64,000 nucleotides of DNA from Triticum aestivum (taxonomy: Eukaryota; Streptophyta; Magnoliopsida; Poales; Poaceae), in NCBI RefSeq assembly GCF_018294505.1, contig NC_057800.1, forward strand, positions 176,277,642 to 176,341,641, read 5' to 3'. A program made the position numbers and the translations under genes. How positions within the stretch are numbered: the stretch's first letter is position 1; every line of letters starts with the position of its first letter. This document shows, in pieces, positions 10,094 through 20,869 of the stretch. Below the pieces are notes generated by a model. That model was given only the letters and a program-made list of their open reading frames with translations. It ran no database searches and was not told the origin of the DNA.

Positions 10094-13000
10094 TGTAACA
10101 TCCCAAATTTTCAATTTGGAATGTTATACATAGATAATTCTTGCATATCATGTTTTGTTGCATTTTGTCTCGCGATCCTCGAAATCCTAAGCAACTCAAG
10201 GACCCTCGAGGAGAGTTGGGGATTTCCCAGGTTTCATATTTGATTTTTATCAAATATTGAAACGAGGATTTTGGTTTTAATTATTTTTCTCTCCGAACAT
10301 ATTCCATATTAATATATGAGAGGAGATAATATGACTTCTCCAAATTAAATGAAATATTGGAGGAAAAATATTAAAATCAAATTTTGTTATTATTTGGATT
10401 TTATTTGCAATTTTGGTTGCATTAGAAAAATTGCACGTTTTCAAAATTGCATTTTAGGGCCAAGAAAATGTTCATCTCGTTCTAAATATTTTATTTAGAC
10501 GGAGAAAATTTGTTTTGGCATTTTTAGAATTTTATTTTATTTTCTAGGATTTTTCTGAGTTTTAGCAGAATTGTTTCTTAAAAAACGCGCCTAGGCCTAG
10601 CTAGGCTGAAGCCCAGCGCCGGCGCACCTCGCTCCAGCGCTGCCTTCTCCTAGCGGGACTGCGCCGCCACCGCCGCCGACAGGGAGTCCGGCTCGGACTC
10701 CCATTTCCTCCACCCTTTCCCTTCCCCAAGACACCTCCGCCCCCCCTTTAAAGCCGCACCCCCCCCCCCCGCCGCCCTGGAGCCCCACCCACCGCGAGCC
10801 GCCGCGCCGCCTGGCGCCGCTGCCTCGCCGCCTTGCCGCCGTCGTGCCGCCATCGCCCGGAGCCGCCGCCCGCTGCCCACACCATCATCGCCCCGCGCCA
10901 CGCCGCCCCTCGCCGGAGCCCCGCCGTGCCAGACCTCGCCAAAGGTTAGCGCCGTTCGGTTTTTTTTAGAAAACTGGTTCAATTTTCGTAAGGAAACCCT
11001 AGTCGTTTTTCTACGGTTCGCAGGTTTTTATTTTTGGTTTTTCTTTTTAGCGGACGTTCGTGTTAACGAATGATTTTCGCCCGTTAGTCACAGGTAACGA
11101 ACGCTCGTTCGTTAGCATGTTTGTCAGTTTTCTTTTATCGGATTAATCCGCAATTATTTCTGATCGCGATTTCTAATCCGATTTTCATTTTAGTTTTTCT
11201 TTTCGCTCGTGAGTCAGAATCAGGCCATTCAAGCGCCTAGATCTTCGTCTCGAGACCCTCTTTTCGTTTAACCAACTTGCACAAGTTTTTGCTACTATAA
11301 AATTTGACCTAGGTCCAGATTAGTAAATGGATCTTGTTTCTTTGGCCGTTTGAGTTTTGTTGCTCCGTTTGATTTGATTCTTTTTGCAAACCGTAGTTCT
11401 TAAGTTGAACTTTCTGGTTAGATCTTCTTATTTGAGTTTTACCAGTGTTTCTTAGTTTGACTGCTTATGTATGCTATTGTTTGTTTCTGATAGAATTCCC
11501 GGAGTGCGAAGCGTGTTATTTGGAGTCCCTAGGTTTCGTGGATCATCAACAAGGCAAGTAACACTTTGATCATACCCCTTTATCACCCAGTTTTTATGCA
11601 TTAGTTCCAATCCTCAAACATTGCATGGTTAGGATGTCATTAACATGTGGGTTGGGAAGTAGTTGATGAGGTAGAACCTATTGCCCTGTGTCGGTGTCAA
11701 AACCGGCGGATCTCGGGTAGGGGGTCTCGAACTGTGCGTCTAGGCCGGATGGTAACACGAGACAGGGGACAGTTTGTTTTACCCAGGTTCGGGCCCTCTT
11801 GATGGAGGGAATACCCTACTCCTGCTTGATTAATATTGATGATATGGGTAGTACAAGAGTAGATCTACCACGAGATCAAGGAGGCTAAACCCTAGAAGCT
11901 AGCCTATGGTATGATTGTTGTGTATGGAGTTGATTCTGTCCTACGGACTACAACCCTCCGGTTTATATAGACACCGGATAGGGTTAGGGTTACACAGAGT
12001 CGGTTACAATGGTAGGAGATCTTGAATATCGCATCGCCAAGCTTGCCTTCCACGCCAAGGAAAGTCTCATCCGGACATGGGACGAAGTCTTCAATCTTGT
12101 ATCTTCATAATCCAGGAGTCCGGCTGAAGGTATAGTCCGGCTACCCGAACACCCCCTAATCCAGGACTCCCTCACCCTATTACATTCAAACCCTTGTGAG
12201 TTACTTCTACGCGTTGCTTATATTGCTATGCTATGCTCGTAGACATGGTTTGGGTGAGTGAAATCCATGAAAGATGTGAGATTGTTAATTAATGGATCAA
12301 CTTAAGGTGGCAACTTAAATACACATCTGGGTGGATTGAGGCACGTGGAGTACCCAGTGTTGTCTGTATTTTTTGGAAATCCCGGAGTACCGTGTGATCT
12401 TCCTATGCACCGCCACCCAGGCTCAAAGGGAACTGAGATTATTCATGCTAGAAACTTCCGTGTGCAGCCACAAGCTATTATGGGCTCTAGCATAGTTGAC
12501 TAAGTTACGTGAAGCTCTTGAAGAGGTGGATCAGCAGGTAGTGGGTTTGTAGGTTTGGTATGGTCTGCCTGGAGTAGAGAGTTAATGTTTCTGAAAGGCT
12601 GTGTCTCGGTCATCCGTTTCTCGAACACTCTGTAGTGCGAGAAAACCAACGGAGGAGATAGAGTCTGGTGGGGAAAAGTGCGCAAACCTCTGTAGAGTGT
12701 ATAAACTAATCATGGTTAGTCGTGTCCCCGGTTATGGACAATCTTGAGTATCTAGTACTTGGATTATCTTAAGTATGTCATCACTCTAAATTAATATTGT
12801 TGTGTTGATAATTATTTTAATTGGGATTGAGTTAGAGGAACCTTCTCAATGATGTTTCAACTACCATGATAGTTAAAATTAAAATCTATTCCTTTGTTGT
12901 AGGGAAAAATTGGCTTTTCACAAAACTGTAACCATAGAGCTTTCCACCAGCCAAATATGCATGCAGTGATTATTCTGTTCTTCCTGTACTGTGTTATTTT

Positions 13001-13338
13001 GCCATCATATTCCATGTGCTGACCCATTTTCGGGCTACATTGTATTATGTTGCAGACTTTTCAGATGTGGAGTAAGGTTCGTTAGGTCATTGCCGTGCAG
13101 CTCAGCTATGCCGTTGGAGTTGATGGACTCACTTTATCTTCCTAGCCTTCCGTTGTTATCGTATCGGATGGCCTTAAGCCATATTTATTGTAATAAGTTC
13201 TCTTTGGAGATATTCGATGTAATAAGTGTGTGATTGCTACTCTGTTATAAACCCTCGAGTACTGTGTGTGTCAGCATTACCGATCCAGGGATGACACTGA
13301 AGCACAAAGACTTGACCGTTTGAGGTCAAGTTGCTACA
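10094..13338 (+). repeat. 3' LTR of the Gypsy element (carries a nested solo LTR)
   Basis: The LTR starts TGTAACATCC and ends CTACA, colinear with the 5' LTR except for the insertion at 11689-12174. The GC-rich part around 10580-10945 includes a 12-C run at 10759-10770 and is longer than in the 5' LTR. Confidence 0.93.
11689..12174 (-). mobile_element. Solo LTR, Fatima-type
   Basis: The 486-bp unit has the same LTR sequence as the element at 15326-23996 (+ strand reading starts TGTCGGTGTC and ends CCCTCA). It is flanked by CCCTG (11684-11688) and CCCTA (12175-12179), a 5-bp duplication with one mismatch. The uninterrupted host sequence is visible in the 5' LTR of the surrounding Gypsy element. 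A TATATAAA box reads on the - strand at 11962-11969. There is no internal region, so it is the product of LTR-LTR recombination. Confidence 0.9.
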
Positions 13339-13343
13339 CCATC

Positions 13344-14170
13344 AAAAGACTAGGTGGCTGATACTACAAGCCCATGATACACTAGACTTTCTCTAACAAT
13401 GCCAAAACCCTTGTGCATGTAGGCTAATGTTTGTTTGCAGGTTGGATAGAGAAAAATGACTCCTTAACTGTCGATGGGACAAATTTTTGGAAAGGCCTAA
13501 GGCCATATATAAAGTATCACATGTCCTTACAGACACATCCATACATAAAATGAAAATGACATTGAAATCATTGGGGGTGCCGAAGTCTTCTTCCTCCTGC
13601 ATCAAATGGTAGCGCACTGTGAGCATAACTCATTGCCGCCTGTGGGCCTCAGTCTTGGAGGAGCACACTTGTTTCAACTCACAAGCTTGTAAAAACAACG
13701 ATTAGGAAGTTATCGATGTAGACCAGAAGACGCCTGCTACTATGATCTACGAATCAAATCGCCGCCCTAGAGAGTAAAACGCCAAAAATGGCCTCTAAAA
13801 ACTCTGAAGACCGTGAGTGCTGACTGAATCCAGACTGAACCCTCGGAGACAAACTTCCACGCCTATGATAAGCACACCAATGAAACAAGGATAAGGCGGG
13901 GAAGATATTATTCCTACACTCTATCGTCACCTTGCCGCCCAAGCCAGATACGTAGACTCCCTGAAAAAGCTTGAACCAAGTTGCCCACGTTGTTGTATGA
14001 CAGATTCAGGCTTGAGGTCAAGGACACCACTGTCCAGGACCAAGTTCTGACGCCCTCTTATTTGGTGACCTAGCAAGGGTGTGTTGCTCTCATAGATCGC
14101 CATCGCGCTGGATCTAGAGCCCTTTGGGCGCCGCTAGCCTCACAAACATAGTCATCAACCTAATTGTATA
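13344..14170. other. Unassigned DNA between elements
   Basis: This is the right flank of the Gypsy insertion (13339-13343 is the target copy). I saw no domain, repeat structure or long open frame. A stretch around 13730-13800 has the look of generic repeat DNA but could not be named. Confidence 0.4.
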
Positions 14171-14284
14171 CTCCCTTCGTCCTGAATTACTTGTGAAAAA
14201 GATGGATGCCCCTAGACGTATTTTTAGTTCTAGATAGATCCATTTCTATCCATTTCCACGACAAGTAATTTAGGGCGCAGGAAA
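14171..14284. mobile_element. Stowaway-type MITE
   Basis: The 114-bp unit has inverted ends (CTCCCTTCGTCCTGAATTACTTGT against a reverse-complement partner that matches at most positions) and TA on both sides (14169-14170 and 14285-14286). The end sequence is the familiar Triticeae Stowaway type, a Tc1/mariner derivative with no coding capacity. Confidence 0.85.
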
Positions 14285-14286
14285 TA

Positions 14287-14909
14287 CTAGTCAAAGGATA
14301 TGTGTCTACATAACCTTATCAACTAGGTACTACTAGAACAATCATAATGAAATATATAGTCTAAAGAATAGATCACGTGCTTGTTGGTACCTATCAGTGA
14401 TAATGTTCAAGGACAATATAAATAACTCATGAATATATAAGGAAATAACATCATCACGCTATTACCTCTAGGGCATATTACAACATGTAACACTGGAACA
14501 AACTCCACGGACTACCCAAAATACAAGACTCTATTAGATTAAATAGGGAGAACACTTGAGAATGTAGCAAAATTCTTCGGGATGCAAACAAAGATCAGAA
14601 GCCCAGCTTCAACGGAGTTGGCCTCCACCTGTGTGCCATGTACAAAACCTTACTCGGCACTTGTTCAGAGGACTTTACTCCCCATGAAAACACATTTCCG
14701 CTTGGTCTTTTTTTGCAAAAGAGTCTAGTAGTGAATCCAATAGACAATCATTTTAATCACCATAAAGGGATTGTTATGTTATTTTGTCTAAAACGCGCAT
14801 TATTATGCACATTCCAGATTGTCTAACACTGCAGGTACCGGAACCACCGCTAGTTCTTTTCACCCACACCTATGCACCCAGGAACCAAATAAATCTGAGG
14901 TTTTCATAA
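14287..14909. other. Unassigned DNA
   Basis: AT-rich sequence with short open frames only. Nothing was recognised. Confidence 0.4.
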
Positions 14910-15325
14910 TGTGACGCCCCGAGTCCGATGTGTTTGGTGTCTTCTAGTTATTCATCATTGTTGTCATGTCATTCGCTTGCATGTTGCTCTTTGCCATGTC
15001 ATCATGTGCATTTCATCTACATGTTTTTCAAAACTTGCATCCGTCCGGATTTCTCAGATTCTCCGTTGTTTGTTTTGGCATCCAACACTCTCACATGCAC
15101 CCGCCCTTCCAGATCTCGTTTCGGGAGCGTGAGAAAAACATTCTCGGAATGAGCCGACATTTGTCGAGTGGCCTTGGTACATCACCGGTAGGCCGCCTAT
15201 CAAATTCCGTTCCATTGGGAGGTCGTTTGATACCCCAACGGTTAACCGTGTAACCGTCGGAACCCCCCCTCTCATTGCATCCGAGCACCCATCCATAGCA
15301 GCCCACAAGCCCATCTAAACCCCTC
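14910..15325 (+). mobile_element. Host Gypsy LTR, segment 1
   Basis: The segment starts TGTGACGCCCCGAG, a diverged form of the TGTAACACCCCGG start of the right-hand Gypsy LTR. It keeps colinear landmarks such as GGCCTTGGTACATCACCGGTAGGCC and AACGGTTAACCG. It is interrupted by the Tat-type element; the last 5 bases (CCCTC) are the target copy. Confidence 0.72.
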
Positions 15326-15808
15326 TGTCGGTGTCAATACCAGCGGATCTTGGGTAGGGGGTCCCGAATTGTGCGTCTAGGCCGGATGGTAATAGGAGGC
15401 AGGGGACACGAAGTTTTACCCAAGTTCGGGCCCTCTTGATGGAGGTAAAACCCTACGTCCTGCTTGATTAATATTGATGATATGGGTAGTACAAGAGTAG
15501 ATCTACCACGAGATTAGAGAGGCTAAACCCTAGAAGCTAGCCTATGGTATGATTGTATGTTGTGATTGTTGTCCTACGGACTAAAACCCTTCGGTTTATA
15601 TAGACACCGGAGAGGGTTAGGGTTAGACAAGGTCGGTTAAAAAGGAGGAGATATCCATATCCGTATTGCCTAGCTTGCCTTCCACGCCAAGTAGAGTCCC
15701 ATCCGGACACGAGACGAAGTCTTCAATCTTGTATCTTCATAGTCTAACATTCCGGCCAAATGGAGATAGTCCGGCTGTCCGGAGACCCCCTAATCCAGGA
15801 CTCCCACA
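15326..15808 (-). repeat. 3' LTR (element orientation) of the Tat-type element
   Basis: Read on the + strand it starts TGTCGGTGTC and ends CCCACA. A TATATAAA box reads on the - strand at 15595-15602. A purine stretch on the - strand (GGTTCAGGGGCTAC) abuts it and may be the polypurine tract. Confidence 0.92.
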
Positions 15809-16343
15809 GTAGCCCCTGAACCAGGCTTCAATGACGATGAGTCCGGCGTGCAATATTGTCTTCGGCATTGCAAGGCGGGTTCCTTCTCCGAATACACAGA
15901 AGAATTTGAATACGAGGATAGTGTCCTACCCTGCAAAATAAGTTCCACATTCCACCGCAGAGAGAACAATATTTTCACAGATCTAATTTGCTGGCTTGTT
16001 TTGGCAGCACGACGTTATGTCATGGCCTGGTGATTATTCGAACCGTTTCTCTTAACCAGCTCCACACATAACGCGAGGCGGTTTCTTGACACGTTTTGTC
16101 GAAGCGGAGATCGTGTTCCCCCAATTACGGGATTCTCATTAATGTGCTCGTGGGTAACCCAACCGTTTCTAGGACTCCTAGATATAGGCAGGTCCTAAAC
16201 GGCTACGGAGAGGACGCTTGATATTCACCCTCTTTATAAGGGGACAAGGGTTTCGCTTTTTCGCTCTCGTGCTCAATCGAACCCTTCCCTCGCCTCGAGT
16301 TCTAACACCCAAAGCCCAGGTTAGGTGCTCCGGATCTTCAATC

Positions 16344-19259
16344 ATGTCCGGATCCAGCCTTCAAGGCCGATGGATGCCCTCCTCCGTGATGGAAGAGGAC
16401 ATCAAGAAGTTAAGGGAGGCCAGATACCTGACCGCCGAGGTTCCGCATCGGCTTCCTGCTCGAGGGCAGGTCGTCCCTACTCCTGAACCTAACGAGAACG
16501 TCGTGTTCGTCTCCCACTTCCTCCGAGGCCTAGGCCTTACTCTAGATCCCTTCGTCGGGGGTTTGATGTTCTATTACGGGCTAGATTTCCATGATCTAGC
16601 TCCGGACTCTTTTCTCCACATCTCGACATTTATTGTCGTGTGTGAGGTCTTCCTCCGCATTACCCCTCACTTTGGCTTGTGGCTCAAGACCTTTGAAGTG
16701 AAGCCGAAGATGATCGAGGGGCAACATGCAGCGTGCGGAGGTGCATCAATAGGCAAGATGGCAGGAGCTCCATGGCCGAAAGGTTCCTTTCCAGAGGTGT
16801 CCGAATTATGGCGGCGGGAGTGGTTTTACGGTACAGCTCCCAGAAGTGCCAAGTGGGTGGCTGCCCCCGCTTTCTGCTCGGGCCCCCCACCACAACTGAA
16901 GTCATGGATTAGCAGAGGTCTGAGTTGGGGTCCATCCAAGGACGTGCCTATACTGCAAAGCCGCATCCGAGATCTCTTCGAGGGAGGTTTTAATTTGGTT
17001 GCAGTAATACAAGTTATGCTGGTTCGTCAAGTCCAGCCCTGCAAACGCCGGCCCCTTCGCTTGTGGGAGTTCAACCCAGAGGGGCCACGTGCCATTCAAA
17101 GTTTCCTCGGCCTGACGCACGAGGAGATGTACAAGTCATTCTTCGGACCTCAAGTAGAATGTTCGGATATTACTGAGGACATGGGACTGAGCAGTAACTG
17201 CGCCGCCGAACAAGTAAGAAATCCTCTAGCCGAACACACTGTCTTTTATTCGAAGTTATTTCTGAGAGTTCGCTTTTTGACCAGGACTGGCTAACAAAGG
17301 CGAAGATGATTTGGTGTTGGGCCCCCCTCCCTAAGGGTTTGGAAAATCCGGTATTGGAAAAGATGCTCAAGGTCGCACCTTGCCCGGAGCCCTTGAAGGA
17401 AGATACCGGGGGGGGGATAATACGGGCGGACGCGGGCCCCCATCGCTGCCCGTTCCAACCGAGGGAATGAGCGTCTCCACGAAGGAGGACAACCGGGGAG
17501 GAAAAGGACTGCTTCCGAGGATCCGGAAGCCGAAGCCTCCAAACGGGAGAAGAAGTCTCCCACAGAGGGTCCTGCCTCGGGGGGTGCTTTTGCCGCACAA
17601 AGTCCGCGGGGGGATCAGCCCTCCAACGAGTCGTAAGTGATCCAAAATACTTTAATAGTAAAGGTATGCTATCTTTTTTCTGAGAAAATAACCACCGCAT
17701 ATATCTTGCAGTTCGGGCCTTAGCCCCTCTCAGCTGAGCTCGTCTTCGGGGGATCTTCTTCCAGAGATGATGGAGAGCGAAATGCCTCCCACGGACTCCT
17801 CCGCTCAAGGAGCGGGCGACCCCGAAGTGTCGTCACGGAGGGCCTCTCCGGATCCGGTGAGGCCAGAAGATAATCCCATAGACCCCCGAAGTCCCCAGCG
17901 TCCGGCTCCCGAAGAGAGCAGACAAAAGAGTCCGGCACCGTCTGGTGTGCGGTCGGACGTTCTGAGGGAGTTGGTGGGGCGAGCGGCCATCTCAGAAGAA
18001 CACCGTATGCTGATGAGTACGGTGATGGAGAGAATCTCGTCCGCCGAAAGCGGATTACATGAAGCTTTTATGAGTCTACTGACAGGCTTTGAGGTACGTG
18101 AGATAATATGTGATAGTACTGCACATGTTAGGTGTGCCCTGTGTAGATAGTAGCCCCTGAGACTCTGGTTGTCGTCGAGAACGGCGGCGAACAGAGGATC
18201 ATATTCCCAGGCAATAACCAGACTGCCCCTATGTGCAGGTGGTGGAAGCTCCGGTGGCTAGCCGGACTAGTGAGTTTGCCAAATTAAAACGGCAACTGGA
18301 TGCGGCAGACAGGGTAAGTGTTATTATCTGGTGAACGCCACATAGTAAGAGCAGCATGATGCCAGTATCTTTAATATGTTGTGACTGCAGATGGAGCTGC
18401 CACCGTGGAAGCCTTGCGGGCAGAACTTGCCCGAGCCAAGGAACAAGCGAGGATTAGTAATGCGGCTGCTTTGAAGGCGGCCGAAGAGTTGAAAGCCGAG
18501 AAGGCCGCACATTGCGAGAGCCAAGAGAAGATGGCCAAGATGTTCGTAGAATTAAAAGACACCGCCGACCGTTGCCGGGTCCTTGAAAAAGAAAACCGAG
18601 CGAAGTCAACGGACCTTGAGAAGGCCACGGCAGCGGACAAAGACACCTGTTCTGCTATGAGAACGAAGAAGGAGGAGCTGCGGGAAGCCGGGGATATTGC
18701 GGCTGGGAAACCCTTCATGTCACGGAGGAAGTTCGGAGATCCACGGTATGCCCCTCTGGATCGGCTGTGGAGTTCGGCAGATGTGTATATGGATTTGGCG
18801 GCAAGCGCTGCCGATGCGGCCAAGTACTTCCAAGGTCAGACAGATCATGAAGTGGACAAGCTCTTCTGGTCGCAATTCCACGTTCCAGAGCGTCCGCTTT
18901 CATTGACTAACCAGCTAGCCGAATGGGCCGAACTGAATAGGTTGTCCGGACATGCCATGAGGTCTATTGTGGATCAGCTATGGCCGGAAAAGCCAAAGCC
19001 GAACAGCTATTTCAGCTTAGTGCAGCAATTCCTTGGTGCGGTTCCGCGCATTGATGCGATGAAGAGGTCAGCGTGCATAGAAGGCTCACGGATGGCCCTT
19101 GCCTGTGTTAAAGCATACTGGGCGGAGATGGACGCTACCACTGTTGCGGCGCAGGGTTCGGCCATAGGTCGAGTGGCTGCCGAGCATTATTTCGAGGAGG
19201 TTCTCGAGGGTGCTCGTTTGATAGAGGCCCAATGCTCGAAGAATATTATGTTTGAGTGA
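16344..19259 (+). CDS. Antisense gene of the Tat-type element (PF04195-like, spliced)
   Basis: The gene runs opposite to gag. An ATG at 16344 opens a 290-codon exon ending at 17213 before GTAAGA. Its centre (VVFVSHFLRGLGLTLDPF, then FLHISTFIVVCEVFLRITPHF) matches what I know of the putative gypsy-type transposon domain (Transposase_28, PF04195). Further exons with GT-AG borders are likely at 17285-17632, 17712-18093, 18239-18313 and 18391-19259. The last exon encodes a long Ala/Glu/Lys-rich coiled coil, then a helical tail. A run of G near 17407 shifts the frame of exon 2, and the join of exons 4 and 5 is out of frame at the sites I see, so the copy is probably damaged. Function is unknown; a role in regulation or chromatin is only a guess. 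Confidence 0.68.
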
Positions 19260-20438
19260 TATGTATTCTCATTGTAAAAACAATGCTTTTATGAAGTTTT
19301 TATAATGCTATGTTTATACTTTTGCTTGAAAGTAGTATGATGCCTCCTATGCGGCCGTCTATGTATACATGTGTATAACCTGAAAGATTGCAGCAGTCGG
19401 CTTCAACCCCCACGCATATAATGCGGAGGTGCTCGCAAAAAATGCATGTTCACACTTAACCCAACGTCTTGGTCCTATTAAGGAGGTGATAGCGTAGCGA
19501 GCGAAGCAACCGGACTATAATGCTTTAACACTTTCACTTAGCCATAGGAGTTTGACAGTGGGGCTACTAGATAGCCCCTGGTGGCTCCGCACTCTCCCGA
19601 TCGCGGGGTGCGTACATGCCTCGCCGGAAAACGGCCCTTCGTTAAGGCGGAGGAATTCTAACATTCCGATAGGTCATCGAGTGGTTGACCAGTCTCACGC
19701 TATATCATGACAGTCAGTTTTCGGCTTTCTCTACTGAGGTGCTCGTCCGGATGAACCAGGGCACAATCGCAGTAGTTCTCCTGGTGCTACCTTAGCCGAT
19801 AAAGCGGAACGTAAGGCACCAAAACACAGGAGCCGGGCAAACCCAACATTTGACCAAAGACAATGATTCGGAGCTGATGCATATAAGGCCAAACTCGCGA
19901 CGCCGAACACTCCCTAAGGTATTCGGTCTTTATGGTATAAACCGGGCCTAAATAGTGCCCTTTGTAAGAAGCCCCTTGTGTCCAGGTACGTGCATTATTC
20001 TGACGTGGCCACATGCCAAGACGTCAACATCCTTCTCAACTGTGCTGAGAATTCGGTGGATATGTATCAACAAGAGACAGTAAAAAAGGTTTACGCAGGG
20101 TCTTAATCTAAAAAGAATCCTTGGAGCGGGTCCCTGTTGCACGTGTGTGCCTGTGTCTCCGTTGTGCCGTATCCTGGACGGGTATAGCACGATGATCATC
20201 TGTAAAAGAGAGGAACTTAGGTGAAAAAGTTGTCATGCAAAAAGATTGTTTTTAAAGAAACCATGTATAATTCAAGAAGAGTAAAAATTGCCACTTGTCT
20301 GCGCGTGTTGAGCCCCTTGTATTTGTAATAGGGGTGTGACCATTGATCCGGTATGAATTGCATATAGCTGCGTCGACTCGTCTAACCGTGTCCGAGGTCT
20401 TGACGACCTGTTAAATGCTTTAGTTGGTCAGGCCGTTT
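19260..20438. other. Spacer where pol would be expected
   Basis: This lies between the end of the antisense gene and the protease. No reverse transcriptase, RNase H or integrase motif is present in any frame. It has several short open frames without domains. Confidence 0.6.
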
Positions 20439-20831
20439 TTAGTGTGCGGCTGCCAAGGCAGCCGCGCTCTCTTCGGCGTGCAATGATCGCTTAATACTTC
20501 CGTTCACTGTTATGATGCCACGTGGGTCGGGCATCTTGAGTGTGAGGGAAGCATAGTGCGGTATTGCATTAAATTGAATGAAAGCTTCGCGTCTGAGTAG
20601 TGCTTGATAGCCACTTTGGAAGGGAGTGATGTGGAAGGTTAAATGTTCGCTACGGAAGTTGTCGGAGAAGCCAAATATGACCTTTAGTAGCAGGGAACCC
20701 GTGGAATGAGCCCCTGGGCCTGGCGTTACTCCTTTAAAGGTAGTATTGCTTTGGCAAATTTTTGTTGGGTCTATCCTCATTTCGCGGACTGTGTCCTGGT
20801 ATATCAGGTTTAGACTGCTGCCACCATCCAT
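20439..20831 (-). CDS. Retroviral-type aspartic protease, Tat-type element
   Basis: The first residues MDGGSSLNLIY carry the active-site D-G-G-S form used by Tat-lineage elements. The rest (HLTFHITPF, then ALLRREAFIQFNAIPHYASLTLKMP) matches the segment that normally joins protease to reverse transcriptase. The chain ends soon after, at 20439, with no polymerase following. It lies in a different frame from gag, 38 bp downstream, so expression would need a frameshift or reinitiation. The enzyme would process Gag in the particle. The 130-codon frame is uninterrupted. The N-terminal boundary is uncertain because no upstream part in the same frame was found. Confidence 0.72.
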   Translation of the reverse strand: MDGGSSLNLIYQDTVREMRIDPTKICQSNTTFKGVTPGPGAHSTGSLLLKVIFGFSDNFRSEHLTFHITPFQSGYQALLRREAFIQFNAIPHYASLTLKMPDPRGIITVNGSIKRSLHAEESAAALAAAH

Positions 20832-20869
20832 CAGGACTCGTGTGAAGTGGTATCCGTCAATTATTGGGT

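Larger units (their letters stand above)
2432..13338 (+). mobile_element. Complete Gypsy chromovirus-type LTR retrotransposon
   Basis: The element has two related LTRs (2432-5097 and 10094-13338), a primer-binding site, a purine tract, and the identical 5-bp duplication CCATC at 2427-2431 and 13339-13343. The domain order is extra ORF, partial gag, protease, reverse transcriptase, RNase H, integrase, chromodomain-like tail, which is Ty3/Gypsy order. The tail suggests a Tekay-type chromovirus. Many in-frame stops and frameshifts make it incapable of encoding its own machinery. The 3' LTR holds a nested solo LTR. Confidence 0.95.

Noticed and set aside
10597..10982. Glycine/arginine-rich - strand frames
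   Set aside because: Antisense shadow of the GC-rich leader in the Gypsy LTR.
13344..14170. CACTA transposon ends
   Set aside because: A few CACTA words occur but no paired inverted ends or 3-bp duplication could be found.
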